From: Bacillota bacterium
GTDB taxonomy: Bacteria; Bacillota; UBA4882; UBA10575
Reading direction: 5' to 3'
DNA length: 33,227 bases
Assembly (NCBI GenBank): GCA_012735135.1
Contig: JAAYHY010000012.1
Coordinates: 1-33,227, forward strand
Shown here: positions 9,171-18,066 of the stretch, piece after piece
Numbering within the stretch: position 1 is the stretch's first letter
How the letters are laid out: each line of letters opens with the position of its first letter
The notes under the pieces: generated by a model
What the model saw: only the letters and a program-made list of their open reading frames with translations
What the model was told of the DNA's origin: nothing
Database searches by the model: none
Translations under genes and position numbers: made by a program

Positions 9171-9354
9171 AGGAAACTTCCCGACACCTGTTTACCTGCA
9201 CGTTTTATCCTCGACGGCGGGTTTCCGCCAGGGGCAAACTTCGCCAAGCACAGATGGGAATGGATTAACCCCGAAAAAGAGGGGAAAATAGATCTGTTTC
9301 CGCCATCAACCATGTTGCTCATGGTTAATTCATACATAAGAATGGAGGAGAAGT
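9171..9354 (+). promoter_or_regulatory. Long structured 5' leader of ppdK
   Basis: No convincing gene lies here on either strand. Hairpins seen: GGCGG/CCGCC with a GTTT loop (9216-9229), with a competing pairing of 9216-9224 to the AAACTTCGCC segment; ACAGAT (9250-9255) with ATCTGT (9292-9297) enclosing CCCC/GGGG with an 8-nt purine loop (9269-9284); and AACCATG/CATGGTT with a TTGCT loop (9308-9326) just before the SD. No T-run follows any hairpin, so control, if any, would be at translation or stability. It matches no riboswitch class I can name. Confidence 0.35.
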
Positions 9355-12063
9355 ATGTCGAAAAATGTTTATTTTTTTGGAAAAGGAAAAGCCGACGGCA
9401 CCGCTGAAATGCGTAATCTGCTTGGCGGTAAAGGGGCTAATTTAGCCGAGATGACCAATTTGGGGATTCCGGTCCCCGCCGGCTTTACGATTACCACTGA
9501 GGTTTGTACAAGCTATTATCAGAATAACCGGCAGTGGCCTGCCGGGCTGGAAGAGGAGATCCGGGCCAACCTGAAAAAAGTGGAAGAGGCTATGGGGAAA
9601 GTCTTCGGCGACCCCAATAATCCCTTGTTAGTGTCGGTCCGTTCCGGCGCGCGGGCTTCCATGCCGGGGATGATGGACACCATTCTGAATTTGGGGTTAA
9701 ATGACGAGACTGTCCAAGGTTTGATTAAAAGCTCCGGTAATGAACGGTTTGCCTGGGACAGTTACCGTCGGTTTATTCAGATGTACGGTAATGTGGTTCT
9801 TGGTATCGAGCATAGTAATTTTGAGGCCATTCTGGAGCGGAAGAAAGAAGAAAAAGGCGTGAAACTTGATAATGAGTTATCGGCCGAGGACCTAAAAGAT
9901 TTGGTGGCCCAATATAAAGTCTTTGTCAAAGAGCATTTACAAAAAGAATTTCCCACCGATCCATGGGAGCAATTACGGGGCGCGATTAACGCTGTCTTTT
10001 CCTCGTGGATGAACCCACGGGCGATTACTTACCGAAAACTGAACAAGATTCCTGAAGAATGGGGAACGGCCGTAAATGTCCAGGCCATGGTCTTTGGTAA
10101 CATGGGCGATAATTCGGCGACCGGTGTTGCTTTTACCCGGAACCCGTCGACCGGAGAGAATAAATTCTACGGCGAATTTCTCATCAATGCCCAGGGTGAG
10201 GATGTGGTCGCCGGGATCAGAACGCCCCAGGAGATCAGTTTGGAAGCTTCCCGGCAGTGGGCGAAGGAAAACGGCATCTCCGAAGAAGAGCGAAAAGAGA
10301 AATATCCTTCCCTTGAAGAGTACATGCCCGAATGTTACCAACAGTTGTTAGAACTCCGTCGGATCTTGGAAAACCACTATAAAGATATGCAGGATATCGA
10401 ATTTACGATTGAGAACCGTAAACTCTATATGCTCCAGACCAGAAACGGAAAACGCACCGGCCAGGCGGCGATTAAAATTGCCGTTGACCTGGTGGAAGAG
10501 GGGTTAATTGATAAGAAAACCGCCCTCCTCCGTGTGGAACCGGAACAACTGGATCAACTCTTGCATCCGATGATCGACCCCAAAGCCAACGTGCAAAAGA
10601 TCGCGAAAGGTTTACCGGCCAGTCCCGGCGCCGCCGTTGGCCAGATCGTATTCACCGCGGAAGAGGCAGAACGCTGGAATGAAGAAGGCCGGAAAGTGAT
10701 CTTGGTCCGGACCGAGACCTCGCCGGAAGATATCAGCGGCATGCATGCCGCCCGGGGCATTTTAACCTCCCGCGGGGGAATGACCTCCCATGCGGCGGTG
10801 GTGGCCCGGGGGATGGGCAAATGTTGCGTAGCCGGTTGCGGTGATGCCTTGGTTGATGAAGAGAAAAAGACCGTGACCATCAATGGGCATGTCTTGAAAG
10901 AAGGCGATTGGCTGACGCTGAACGGTTCGACCGGAGACGTGATTCTGGGGCAAGCTCCTTTGGTTGAGCCGGAGATTGCCGGCAGCTTTGGGACCTTAAT
11001 GGCTTGGGCCGATGAGATCCGGACCCTAAAGGTGCGGACCAATGCGGATACACCCCATGATGCGGAAGTAGCCCGTAATTTTGGGGCGGAGGGGATTGGT
11101 CTCTGCCGGACGGAGCACATGTTCTTCGGTCCCGAGCACGAACGGATTATGGCGGTGCGCGAGATGATCCTGGCCGATGATGTGGAAGCGCGGAAGAAAG
11201 CCCTCAATAAGATTCTTCCTTACCAAAAGGCCGATTTTATCGGCATCTTTGAAGTGATGAAGGATCTACCGGTGACGATCCGGCTTCTTGATCCGCCCTT
11301 ACATGAGTTTTTGCCCCATGACCGGAAAGGTCAAGAAGAAATGGCTAAAGAAATGGGAATTCCGGTTGAGAAGATTATCGAGAAGGTAAACGCGCTGAAC
11401 GAGTTCAATCCGATGCTTGGCTTCCGTGGCTGCCGTCTTGGTGTTGTCTACCCGGAAATCTTCGAAACCCAAGTCCGGGCGATTTTTGAAGCCGCATGTA
11501 CCCTGGCCAAGAAAGGGCAGAAGGTTGTGCCGGAAGTGATGATTCCTCTAGTCGGAACCACCGGTGAACTGAAACTGATTAAGGAGTACAGTGTGCGGGT
11601 GGCTGAAGAAGTGATGGCGGAGGAAGGCGTCAAATTGGAATACCACATTGGGACCATGATTGAGCTGCCACGGGCTGCTCTGATTGCCGACCAGATCGCG
11701 GAAGACGCCGAATTCTTCTCCTTCGGGACCAATGATATGACCCAGATGACCTTTGGCTATAGCCGGGATGATGCCGGCCGCTTCTTACCAATCTATGTTG
11801 ATAAGAAGATCCTCAAGGACGATGTCTTCCAAAAATTAGACCAAGAAGGGGTCGGGCAGTTATTGGAGATTGGCTTGACCAAAGGCCGCTCGACCAGGCC
11901 GGACCTGAAAGTCGGGATCTGTGGCGAACACGGCGGGGACCCGAGTTCGGTCGAGTTTTGCCATAAGATCGGTATGGATTATGTCTCCTGTTCGCCTTTT
12001 AGGGTACCCATCGCCCGCTTGGCGGCGGCCCAGGCGGAGGTTAAAAATCCCCGGCGTCAGTAA
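9355..12063 (+). CDS. ppdK: Pyruvate, phosphate dikinase
   Basis: 902 aa. Reversibly converts PEP, AMP and PPi to pyruvate, ATP and Pi, acting in glycolysis or gluconeogenesis in the cytosol. Domains in order: the N-terminal nucleotide-binding domain ([37 protein letters not shown]), the central swivelling phosphohistidine domain with the catalytic His in [18 protein letters not shown], and the C-terminal PEP-binding TIM barrel ending [16 protein letters not shown] and [17 protein letters not shown] with the catalytic Cys. Length matches bacterial PPDK, not PEP synthase. ATG with GGAGGAG SD. It is monocistronic between its own promoter and a strong terminator. No regulatory-protein (PDRP) gene is adjacent. 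Confidence 0.98.
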   Translation: MSKNVYFFGKGKADGTAEMRNLLGGKGANLAEMTNLGIPVPAGFTITTEVCTSYYQNNRQWPAGLEEEIRANLKKVEEAMGKVFGDPNNPLLVSVRSGARASMPGMMDTILNLGLNDETVQGLIKSSGNERFAWDSYRRFIQMYGNVVLGIEHSNFEAILERKKEEKGVKLDNELSAEDLKDLVAQYKVFVKEHLQKEFPTDPWEQLRGAINAVFSSWMNPRAITYRKLNKIPEEWGTAVNVQAMVFGNMGDNSATGVAFTRNPSTGENKFYGEFLINAQGEDVVAGIRTPQEISLEASRQWAKENGISEEERKEKYPSLEEYMPECYQQLLELRRILENHYKDMQDIEFTIENRKLYMLQTRNGKRTGQAAIKIAVDLVEEGLIDKKTALLRVEPEQLDQLLHPMIDPKANVQKIAKGLPASPGAAVGQIVFTAEEAERWNEEGRKVILVRTETSPEDISGMHAARGILTSRGGMTSHAAVVARGMGKCCVAGCGDALVDEEKKTVTINGHVLKEGDWLTLNGSTGDVILGQAPLVEPEIAGSFGTLMAWADEIRTLKVRTNADTPHDAEVARNFGAEGIGLCRTEHMFFGPEHERIMAVREMILADDVEARKKALNKILPYQKADFIGIFEVMKDLPVTIRLLDPPLHEFLPHDRKGQEEMAKEMGIPVEKIIEKVNALNEFNPMLGFRGCRLGVVYPEIFETQVRAIFEAACTLAKKGQKVVPEVMIPLVGTTGELKLIKEYSVRVAEEVMAEEGVKLEYHIGTMIELPRAALIADQIAEDAEFFSFGTNDMTQMTFGYSRDDAGRFLPIYVDKKILKDDVFQKLDQEGVGQLLEIGLTKGRSTRPDLKVGICGEHGGDPSSVEFCHKIGMDYVSCSPFRVPIARLAAAQAEVKNPRRQ

Positions 12064-12109
12064 GGAAAAAGGTTTTTAAAACGGCCGTCGCTTGTCCATT
12101 CCTGAATAG

Positions 12110-12143
12110 GCTAAGGGCGCTTGAGCGCCCTTAGCTTTTTTTT
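12110..12143 (+). terminator. Strong intrinsic terminator of ppdK
   Basis: An 11-bp perfect stem (GCTAAGGGCGC / GCGCCCTTAGC) with a TTGA loop is followed by eight T residues. Confidence 0.95.
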
Positions 12144-12253
12144 GAGAGGAGAGCCGGAGGCGGCCGAGTGGTTGGCCGCGGGAGCGGGCAGAATAACTTT
12201 ATGAACAGAAAAAGCAGGAAAGAACAGAAAAAGACCGAAGATTAGGGGGAAAA

Positions 12254-13366
12254 ATGTTCAGTAGTAAACAGGGAAAGGTGCTCCGGATTCTCCGGGATGA
12301 CCCTTCCTACCAAGAGATGACGGTAAGGGTTGAGGATAAGGAAGCCAAGGCCATTGCCTACCCGGAACTGACCGGTCCGGTCCGGGTTGGGGATCAGGTC
12401 TGGCTGAACACTACAGCGGTTGAGTTGAATCTGGGGACGGGGGGTTACCATTTCGTCCACGGCATCGCCGGACGCCAGGAAAGGGATTTTACGCCGCAGG
12501 GACATATCATGAAGCTGCGTTATACCCCTTGGCAACTGTCGGTGCTGGCGGCGGAGGAAGAGGGCTCGGCCGGACACGAAGAAATCAAAGGCTTTTCTTC
12601 GTTGGCCGGAACGCCGGTGGTCGTGGCGACATTGCACAGTATGATCGTCCCGGCGGTGCTGGCCTTTCATGCGGTTTTTCCGGGCCGGCGGGTGACCTAC
12701 CTGATGACGGACGGGGCGGCTTTACCCCTTAGCTTTAGTCATCTGGTCCGGGAACTGAAAGCCCAAGGGCTTCTCACCTGTACGATCACGGCCGGCCATG
12801 CCTTCGGCGGGGATCTGGAGACCGTCAATGTTTACTCCGGTTTGGTGGCAGCCAAGACTATGGTGGCGGCGGATCTGATTATCATTGCGATGGGGCCGGG
12901 GATCGTCGGCACCGGAACCAAATACGGATTTTCCGGAATTGAGCAGGCTTATATCCTTGAAGCCGTGGAAAAATTGGGCGGCTTACCGGTGGCTGTCCCT
13001 CGGATCAGTTTTGCCGACCCCCGTCCCCGCCACTACGGGTTGAGCCACCACAGCCGAACTGTGCTGGGGGAACTGACCTACGCCACCGCTTATCTGGCCT
13101 TACCGCGTTGGGATGCGGCTAAACGGCGGATTTTAGCCCAACAATTCCGGGAGAGCGGTTTGGCCCGGCACCATCTTTATACAGTGGAGATTCCGGCAGT
13201 GGACCAACTAATGGCTGATTACCGCCTGGAAGTCACCACGATGGGCCGGTCCTACCGGGATGATCCGGCTTTCTTTGAAGCGGCAGCGGCCGCCGGTGTC
13301 CTGGCCGCCGCTTTGCTTCGGGAGGAAAAACCATCTTTACCGGGATGGCCGGAGGAGATTGATTGA
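12254..13366 (+). CDS. DUF3866 family protein
   Basis: 370 aa, a conserved protein of unknown function found mainly in Firmicutes and Actinobacteria. Seen: an N-terminal beta-rich part (about 1-75) with VRVGDQVWLNTTAVELNLGT, the segment HIMKLRYTPWQLSVLAAEE, a central alpha/beta part with TPVVVATLHSMIVPA, and the Gly-rich AMGPGIVGTGTKYGFSG motif. There are no membrane segments or signal peptide. ATG follows TAGGGGGAAA. The Nudix gene starts 17 bases downstream, followed by spoIIM and xerD, an arrangement I recall from other Clostridia. The Gly-rich motif suggests ligand or nucleotide binding, but no reaction can be assigned. Confidence 0.85.
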   Translation: MFSSKQGKVLRILRDDPSYQEMTVRVEDKEAKAIAYPELTGPVRVGDQVWLNTTAVELNLGTGGYHFVHGIAGRQERDFTPQGHIMKLRYTPWQLSVLAAEEEGSAGHEEIKGFSSLAGTPVVVATLHSMIVPAVLAFHAVFPGRRVTYLMTDGAALPLSFSHLVRELKAQGLLTCTITAGHAFGGDLETVNVYSGLVAAKTMVAADLIIIAMGPGIVGTGTKYGFSGIEQAYILEAVEKLGGLPVAVPRISFADPRPRHYGLSHHSRTVLGELTYATAYLALPRWDAAKRRILAQQFRESGLARHHLYTVEIPAVDQLMADYRLEVTTMGRSYRDDPAFFEAAAAAGVLAAALLREEKPSLPGWPEEID

Positions 13367-13382
13367 GAGAAGGGTGAAGCAA

Positions 13383-13919
13383 ATGGATTTGACCGAAAAA
13401 AAACAGACGGAGGAGCTTGTCTATGACGGTACGCTTCTCAAGATTTGGCGGACCAAGGTTAAACTGGCTGATGAGAGCGAAACTTATCGGGAATGGATTA
13501 AACACCCGGGAGCGGCGGCGGTTATTCCGCTCTTCCCAGAGGGAGATACCCTTTTGGTCCGACAGTTCCGTTATCCTATTGGCCGGGAAACGCTGGAGAT
13601 TCCTGCCGGTAAGCTTGATGCCGGGGAATCACCTCTTGCCTGTGCCGCCCGGGAGTTAAGTGAGGAGACCGGTTTGGTCGGCGGTGAGCTGGTTAAGATT
13701 GGTTCGATCGTGACCACACCAGGTTTTACCAATGAAGTGATCCATTTATTTGTCTGCCGGAACCCGTCACCGGGGCCGGCCCATCCGGATGAAGGGGAGT
13801 TCATCAATGGTTTGCGGCTTCCCCTGGATGAAGTCTTCCACCGGATCATGGACGGACAGATTCAAGACGGGAAAACGGTGATCGCCTTTTTATTCGCCCG
13901 CGCCCAAGGCTTGCTCTGA
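13383..13919 (+). CDS. Nudix hydrolase, ADP-ribose pyrophosphatase type
   Basis: 178 aa. Predicted to hydrolyse ADP-ribose or a related nucleoside diphosphate sugar to AMP and a phosphosugar with Mg2+. The Nudix box GxxxxxExxxxxxxREUxEExGU is complete (about 76-98: GKLDAGE, then AARELSEETGL). The N-terminal VYDGTLLKIWRTKVKL strands and RQFRYPIG resemble the NudF/YqkG subfamily, and the downstream TTPGFTNEVIHLFV is typical. The ATG at 13383 is preferred over an earlier in-frame start at 13260, which would overlap DUF3866 by over 100 bp; AGAAGGGTG lies upstream. The exact substrate is inferred from the subfamily. Confidence 0.92.
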   Translation: MDLTEKKQTEELVYDGTLLKIWRTKVKLADESETYREWIKHPGAAAVIPLFPEGDTLLVRQFRYPIGRETLEIPAGKLDAGESPLACAARELSEETGLVGGELVKIGSIVTTPGFTNEVIHLFVCRNPSPGPAHPDEGEFINGLRLPLDEVFHRIMDGQIQDGKTVIAFLFARAQGLL

Positions 13920-13955
13920 GCTTTTCCGCTGGGCGCCGGCGGGATTAACAGGAAT

Positions 13956-14004
13956 ACCACCTCCACCCAAAACATACTTATTATTTAAAGGACAAGGAGG
14001 TGGT
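13956..14004 (+). promoter_or_regulatory. Possible SD-sequestering hairpin before spoIIM
   Basis: ACCACCTCC (13956-13964) is a 9-base perfect complement of GGAGGTGGT (13996-14004), which contains the spoIIM Shine-Dalgarno. The A/T-rich loop is 31 nt. Pairing would hide the ribosome-binding site. Confidence 0.4.
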
Positions 14005-14008
14005 TGCG

Positions 14009-14647
14009 TTGTCGCGCGGGCAGTGGCGAAAGGCAATCGGCCTGTACATTGAAGAACGGCTTTTTCTCTTTATTTTAGTTGGCCTCCTGTTTACCATGGG
14101 TATTGTCTTCGGCACTCTTTCCGCCCAAAATCTTGAGCAAGGGCAAAAGACCGAACTCCTTCAGTATCTACAGTTTTTTTTCCAGGGGATGAAACAGGAA
14201 CCCCAACCGGTGACCGATGCGGTGCTGGCCAGAAACGCCATCTTTAATCACCTAAAGACAATCTTCTTCTTTTTAATTTTAGGGATTAGCGTCATCGGTG
14301 TTCCGCTGATTTTGTTCTTACTCTTTGCCAAGGGATATATCCTCGGTTTTACGATCGGTTTTATCCTGCAACAACTGGCGGGGAAGGGTTTTCTCTTTAC
14401 TGTAACCTCGGTCTTTCCCCATTATGTCCTCATCATTCCGGCTCTTATGGTTGCGGGGGTGGCCAATATTGATCTGGCTGGCGCGTTGCTCAGGAGCAGG
14501 TTCGGTAAAGTGACGCGGCCGGTATCCGCCGATCTGCTTCACGGCTTGGGGATTAATGGTTTATCCCTTTTGCTATTGACCGTTTCCGGTTTGATTGAGG
14601 GGTTTATCTCGCCCATGTTCATTTATTGGGTGGCCAAACTATTTTAA
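14009..14647 (+). CDS. spoIIM: Stage II sporulation protein M family membrane protein
   Basis: 212 aa, five or six membrane segments. In Bacillus, SpoIIM joins SpoIID and SpoIIP in the engulfment complex that thins septal peptidoglycan. Seen: a first TM at about 17-33, the family-typical block ILFNH-like AIFNHLKTIFFFLILGI, the GYILGFTIGF segment and PHYVLIIPALMVAG, consistent with SpoIIM/DUF95. I prefer the TTG at 14009, 8 bases after AAGGAGG; the in-frame GTG at 14000 lies inside the SD itself. It sits between the Nudix gene and xerD as in many Clostridia. Whether it acts in sporulation cannot be proven here, since no spoIIP is in view. Confidence 0.88.
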   Translation: MSRGQWRKAIGLYIEERLFLFILVGLLFTMGIVFGTLSAQNLEQGQKTELLQYLQFFFQGMKQEPQPVTDAVLARNAIFNHLKTIFFFLILGISVIGVPLILFLLFAKGYILGFTIGFILQQLAGKGFLFTVTSVFPHYVLIIPALMVAGVANIDLAGALLRSRFGKVTRPVSADLLHGLGINGLSLLLLTVSGLIEGFISPMFIYWVAKLF

Positions 14648-14760
14648 GGTTGGAAATCTTTCTCGTAAAATGAAAAAAGGATTTAGTACTGGGGTGTCGA
14701 AAATTAAGAGAAAGACAAAGAAAGAAACGAGAAAGCTATTGGGTAAGGGGTTGACCAAAT

Positions 14761-15648
14761 TTGCAGGACTACTTAGAAGAATTTAACAATTATATTGCGG
14801 TGGAAAGAGGCTTGGCTCCAAACACGTTAGAATCTTACGGTAGAGATTTACGCCAGTATTTAGAGTATTTGACCGAAAAAAAGGGAATCAGTATTACGGA
14901 AACAACCCATGCCACCGTTGGCGGCTATCTCCTTTATCTACAAGCCAAAGGCCGGGCGCCCTCAACGATCTCCCGTTCCCTGGCGGCTATCAAAGCTTTC
15001 TATCATTTTCTCGTCCGTGAGCAGATTATCCAGAGGGATCCCACGGTTAACCTTGACGCGCCGAAACAAGAAAAGAAACTGCCCCGGGTGCTTTCGGTAG
15101 AAAAAGTGGTGGAGCTTCTGGAACAACCGGATTTAAAAACACCGGCCGGGATTAGAGACCGGACCATGTTGGAAGTTTTATACGCCACCGGTTTACGGGT
15201 CACCGAATTGGTTACCCTAAAAACTAGCGATGTAAACCTGAAGGAAGGTTATCTGCGTTGTCTCGGCAAAGGTTCCAAGGAGCGGATTGTGCCTTTGGGT
15301 TCGGTGGCCGTGAAATATCTCCAATTTTATCTGGATCATGCCCGTAAGTTTTTAGCCTCCGATCCGGCCGAGGATATTCTCTTCCTTAACCACCACGGAC
15401 ATGGTTTGACCAGGCAAGGTTTTTGGAAGATTATCAAAAAATACGCGGAAATGATCGATGCCGTTGATTTGATTACCCCGCATACGCTCCGGCATTCTTT
15501 TGCCACCCATTTACTGGAGAACGGCGCCGATTTAAGGGCGGTTCAGGAAATGTTGGGTCACGCCGATATTTCAACAACGCAGATTTATACCCATTTAACC
15601 AAGAACAAGCTGAAAAGTGTTTACGATAAGGCCCATCCCCGGGCTTAA
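14761..15648 (+). CDS. xerD: Tyrosine recombinase XerD/XerC
   Basis: 295 aa. Site-specific recombinase that resolves chromosome dimers at dif sites. The N-terminal SAM-like core-binding domain spans about 1-90 (YIAVERGLAPNTLESYGRDL) and the catalytic domain about 105-290. The active-site set is complete: Arg146 in ATGLRVTEL, Lys170 in CLGKGSKER, His241 and Arg244 in HTLRHSFATH, His267 in MLGHADISTT and the nucleophile Tyr276 in IYTHL. The start is TTG 14761 with GGTAAGGGG about 10 bases upstream. Position after spoIIM and family preference favour XerD over XerC. A 38-aa basic reading frame overlaps its first 26 bases. Confidence 0.92.
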   Translation: MQDYLEEFNNYIAVERGLAPNTLESYGRDLRQYLEYLTEKKGISITETTHATVGGYLLYLQAKGRAPSTISRSLAAIKAFYHFLVREQIIQRDPTVNLDAPKQEKKLPRVLSVEKVVELLEQPDLKTPAGIRDRTMLEVLYATGLRVTELVTLKTSDVNLKEGYLRCLGKGSKERIVPLGSVAVKYLQFYLDHARKFLASDPAEDILFLNHHGHGLTRQGFWKIIKKYAEMIDAVDLITPHTLRHSFATHLLENGADLRAVQEMLGHADISTTQIYTHLTKNKLKSVYDKAHPRA

Positions 15649-15672
15649 CCACAAATGAATGACGAAACGAAG

Positions 15673-15708
15673 AAAACACACACTTTTAAAAGGTGTGTTT
15701 CTTTTTTT
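15673..15708 (+). terminator. Terminator of xerD
   Basis: AAACACAC (15674-15681) pairs with GTGTGTTT (15693-15700), with CTTTT/AAAAG extending inside, followed by a run of seven T. Confidence 0.9.
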
Positions 15709-15720
15709 GGGAAGGATTTT

Positions 15721-15798
15721 ATGGGACAACAACGAAACGAATTACGGAACCTGCGGCGCACCGTTCTGCCCCGGCCGGGTAAATACCGGTCAAGATGA
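15721..15798 (+). CDS. Possible 25-aa basic small ORF
   Basis: ATG with a good GGAAGGA SD about 5 bases upstream, encoding a very basic peptide (MGQQRNELRNLRRTVLPRPG, then KYRSR). It lies directly after the xerD terminator with no promoter I can identify. It might be a leader peptide of rbgA or chance; no homology is recognised. Confidence 0.2.
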   Translation: MGQQRNELRNLRRTVLPRPGKYRSR

Positions 15799-15909
15799 TC
15801 GTTTATACAAGCAACAAGGGGCGGGGTTCCGGGGAAAGGCGTTCATTAACAAGCCGAAGGGGACCGGAAAGAGATATAGGCTGAGCAGTGGTTGGCGGGG
15901 GGGAATAAG

Positions 15910-16755
15910 GTGGAGATACAGTGGTATCCGGGGCATATGGCCAAAACCAAGCGGGAGTTAAAAGCGGTTCTGCCTTATTTGGATCTGATTATCGAAGTAA
16001 CGGACGCTAGGATTCCAGCCAGTGGCAGAAATCCGGATTTAGCAGCTTTAATCGGGAAAAAGGCGCGGATTTTGATCCTCAACAAGGTTGACCTGGCCGA
16101 TCCTTTGGTGACCGCCGAGTGGATTGCTTATTACCGGTCCGCCGGGGAAAAGGTGATCCCCTTTGATGCCCGGACCGGAGAAAAGCTTGCCGCGGTCGAA
16201 AGCCTTATTGAAGAAGTGGCCCGGGAAGCTTTACCTTCAAAGGCGGTGTGGCGGCTGGGGGTGGTCGGGATCCCCAACTGTGGTAAATCCTCCGTGCTCA
16301 ACCGCTTGGCGCGACGAAGCGCAGCCCGGGTTGGCGAGCGGCCGGGGATCACCCGGGGGAAGCAGTGGGTGAAAAGGGGAAACTGGGAGATCCTTGATAC
16401 CCCGGGACTGTTATGGCCGAAGATCGCCAATCAGGAGGCGGCGGTAAAGCTTGCCTTGGTGGGGACGATTAAGCCGGAGAATTTGGAGACCGAAGAGCTG
16501 ATTCTGGCCTTTCTTGATTGGCTTAAGCAGCATCATCCGGCTCCCTTAAGGGATTATTACGGGCTGGGGCCGTCGACGGTAGAGGGGGATCCCTATGACC
16601 TTCTGCTGGCCATTGGGACCCGCCGGGGTTGTCTCCAAAAGGGAGGGGAAGTGAACCTGCTCCGGACCGCCGAATTGATCTGGAGTGATTTTCGCCTGGG
16701 TAAACTGGGGCCGATCACCTTGGAGCGGCCTATTGTTTCCCCTGTTTCGTTGTGA
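15910..16755 (+). CDS. rbgA: Ribosome biogenesis GTPase RbgA (YlqF)
   Basis: 281-aa circularly permuted GTPase that drives late 50S subunit assembly. The G motifs occur in permuted order: G4 NKVDL (58-62), G1 GIPNCGKSS (119-127), G2 region GITRGKQWV, G3 DTPGLLWPK (162-170). The C-terminal helical domain about 200-270 binds rRNA. The GTG at 15910 is preferred because homologues begin with the same QWYPGHMAK block two residues in, and GGCGGGGGGG lies about 7 bases upstream; a TTG 18 bases earlier lacks an SD. Its 3' end overlaps the convergent flippase-like gene by 26 bp. Confidence 0.95.
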   Translation: MEIQWYPGHMAKTKRELKAVLPYLDLIIEVTDARIPASGRNPDLAALIGKKARILILNKVDLADPLVTAEWIAYYRSAGEKVIPFDARTGEKLAAVESLIEEVAREALPSKAVWRLGVVGIPNCGKSSVLNRLARRSAARVGERPGITRGKQWVKRGNWEILDTPGLLWPKIANQEAAVKLALVGTIKPENLETEELILAFLDWLKQHHPAPLRDYYGLGPSTVEGDPYDLLLAIGTRRGCLQKGGEVNLLRTAELIWSDFRLGKLGPITLERPIVSPVSL

Positions 16756-17785
16756 AGAGCCGGAGAAAGCAGACTCCCCCCACTAAAGTGTTTAAGTGAT
16801 AACTTAAAAGGCGCCAAAAGGTGACGGAGATGGCCTGGAGGTGTTTGGGCAGATAAATGGCGAAGATGGAGAAGAAGCCGATCTCGGCGGCGCCACTTCC
16901 TCCCGGGATGGGGACGAAGGAGAGAAGAAAGTGGAGGACACACTCCAGCAATAGGATCCGGATTATTTTGTCTTGAACATTAACGCCGAAGGCCATCATG
17001 ACCACCGGTGCGATTAAAAGCGTGGAGAGCCAGGAACAAAAAGTCAGAACAAAGACGAACAGGACCGGAATGGTTTTCTCCATAAATAGAGTTCCTAAGC
17101 AAGCGCGGAACTCTTCCCCTTCAGCCAGGATTTTCCGGCAAAAGCGATCCGCTTTGGATCCTAAAATTTGGCGGATGATCTTAAAACTGAAAACCTTCTT
17201 GACCAAGGATTCTCCCTTCCGCGGACGGAAGAGGAGGAGAAGAAGAAGAGCGGCGAAATCCAGCGCCAGGAGGAGAAGATAATTAACTATTCCGGCCAGA
17301 CCGGACAGGCCAATTTCATCCAGGAGTTTTCCCTTAAAAAGAAAGAGCAGGACGGGTCCGCCGACGGCCACTAAAAGGCTGGTGAAGGAGAGGCGAATGG
17401 TCACAATGGCCGAGGCCTTACCAATGGAAATACCGTGCTGATGCAGAAGGTAGACTTGGGTTGGCACGGAACCGGAATATAAGGGGGTGATATTCCCGGA
17501 AAAGATGGAAGCCAGGTTGATCCGGAGGATCTCGAAAAAACCGATTTTTTCGTCCAAAAGGGAGGCGATGGTTTTGACCCGTAAACCTTCCACTAACCAG
17601 GAGAGGATCACCACTCCGAACATTAAAAAGATATTTTTCGGTTGAATCATCTTTAAGCTACGCCAAGTGGCGGCGGTCGTCGAGGAGAAGAGCAAACCAC
17701 CCATCGTGATCAGGCCGATGGTTAGGGTAATGGCCATTCCTTTACGGACGAAATCGGCCGTAAAAGTTTTTTTGGTGGATGACAT
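16730..17785 (-). CDS. Flippase-like integral membrane protein (UPF0104/YbhN family)
   Basis: 351 aa with about eight hydrophobic segments. The family (PF03706-type, related to the membrane domain of lysyl-phosphatidylglycerol synthase MprF and to AglD) is thought to move lipids or lipid-linked precursors. Seen: an early LVEGLRVKTIASLL loop (E/R-x-x-R type), NLASIFSGNITPLYSGSVP in the middle, and the hallmark SFVPIPGGSGAAEIGFFS near the C-terminus. There is no soluble aminoacyl-transferase domain, so it is not full MprF. The ATG is 24 bases downstream of a predicted promoter start. Substrate is unknown. Confidence 0.85.
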   Translation of the reverse strand: MSSTKKTFTADFVRKGMAITLTIGLITMGGLLFSSTTAATWRSLKMIQPKNIFLMFGVVILSWLVEGLRVKTIASLLDEKIGFFEILRINLASIFSGNITPLYSGSVPTQVYLLHQHGISIGKASAIVTIRLSFTSLLVAVGGPVLLFLFKGKLLDEIGLSGLAGIVNYLLLLALDFAALLLLLLFRPRKGESLVKKVFSFKIIRQILGSKADRFCRKILAEGEEFRACLGTLFMEKTIPVLFVFVLTFCSWLSTLLIAPVVMMAFGVNVQDKIIRILLLECVLHFLLSFVPIPGGSGAAEIGFFSIFAIYLPKHLQAISVTFWRLLSYHLNTLVGGVCFLRLFTTKQGKQ

Positions 17786-17815
17786 GAGGGAACCCCCGTT
17801 TTCATAATAGTCTTT

Positions 17816-17844
17816 ATATTATTTCTTTAATAATTATATGTCAT
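17816..17844 (-). promoter_or_regulatory. Predicted promoter of the flippase-like gene
   Basis: On the minus strand ATGACA, 17-base spacer, TAATAT, inside a markedly A/T-rich patch (about 17800-17930). The predicted start is about 24 bases before the ATG. Confidence 0.45.
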
Positions 17845-18066
17845 ATCCAACTTAGTGGGTCTCAGGTTAATCCCGTTCTTTATTTCGATTATCTTAAATA
17901 AAATTCTTTTTATACGCGCCATTTCCTTCTGGCAAAAGATATAAGAGCTGGGAGGCTAAAACTGGGTTTAATCTTCTCTTCCGGGCAGGAGAATGAGACC
18001 AGAGGGCGAAATTAAATTTGAAAAGTCACTTATCCCAAGGATTTTGCTGTGGTGGAGGTAAAAAAA

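Noticed and set aside
9216-9235. CCGCCAGGGGCA resembling the 3' end of the ZTP (pfl) riboswitch
   Set aside because: The upstream conserved GGGUCGUGACUGGCG part is missing and the gene order (after folD, before ppdK) does not fit; only a short hairpin remains.
9171-9260. Cyclic-di-GMP (GEMM) riboswitch, from AGGGGCAAAC
   Set aside because: The conserved ACGCAAAGCC and GAAA tetraloop parts are absent.
12151-12190. tRNA-Ser/Leu-like stretch GGCCGAGTGGTTGGC
   Set aside because: It resembles a D-arm, but no anticodon stem, no TTCGA T-loop and no acceptor pairing follow; it is simply a GCGGCC/GGCCGC hairpin.
15659-15961. 100-codon frame between xerD and rbgA
   Set aside because: It crosses the xerD terminator and the rbgA start and looks like translated noncoding DNA; only the shorter SD-led 25-codon frame is worth noting.
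17858-18000. GGTCTCA / TGAGACC inverted repeat
   Set aside because: Arms are about 130 bases apart with no intervening structure; 7 bp at this distance is expected by chance.
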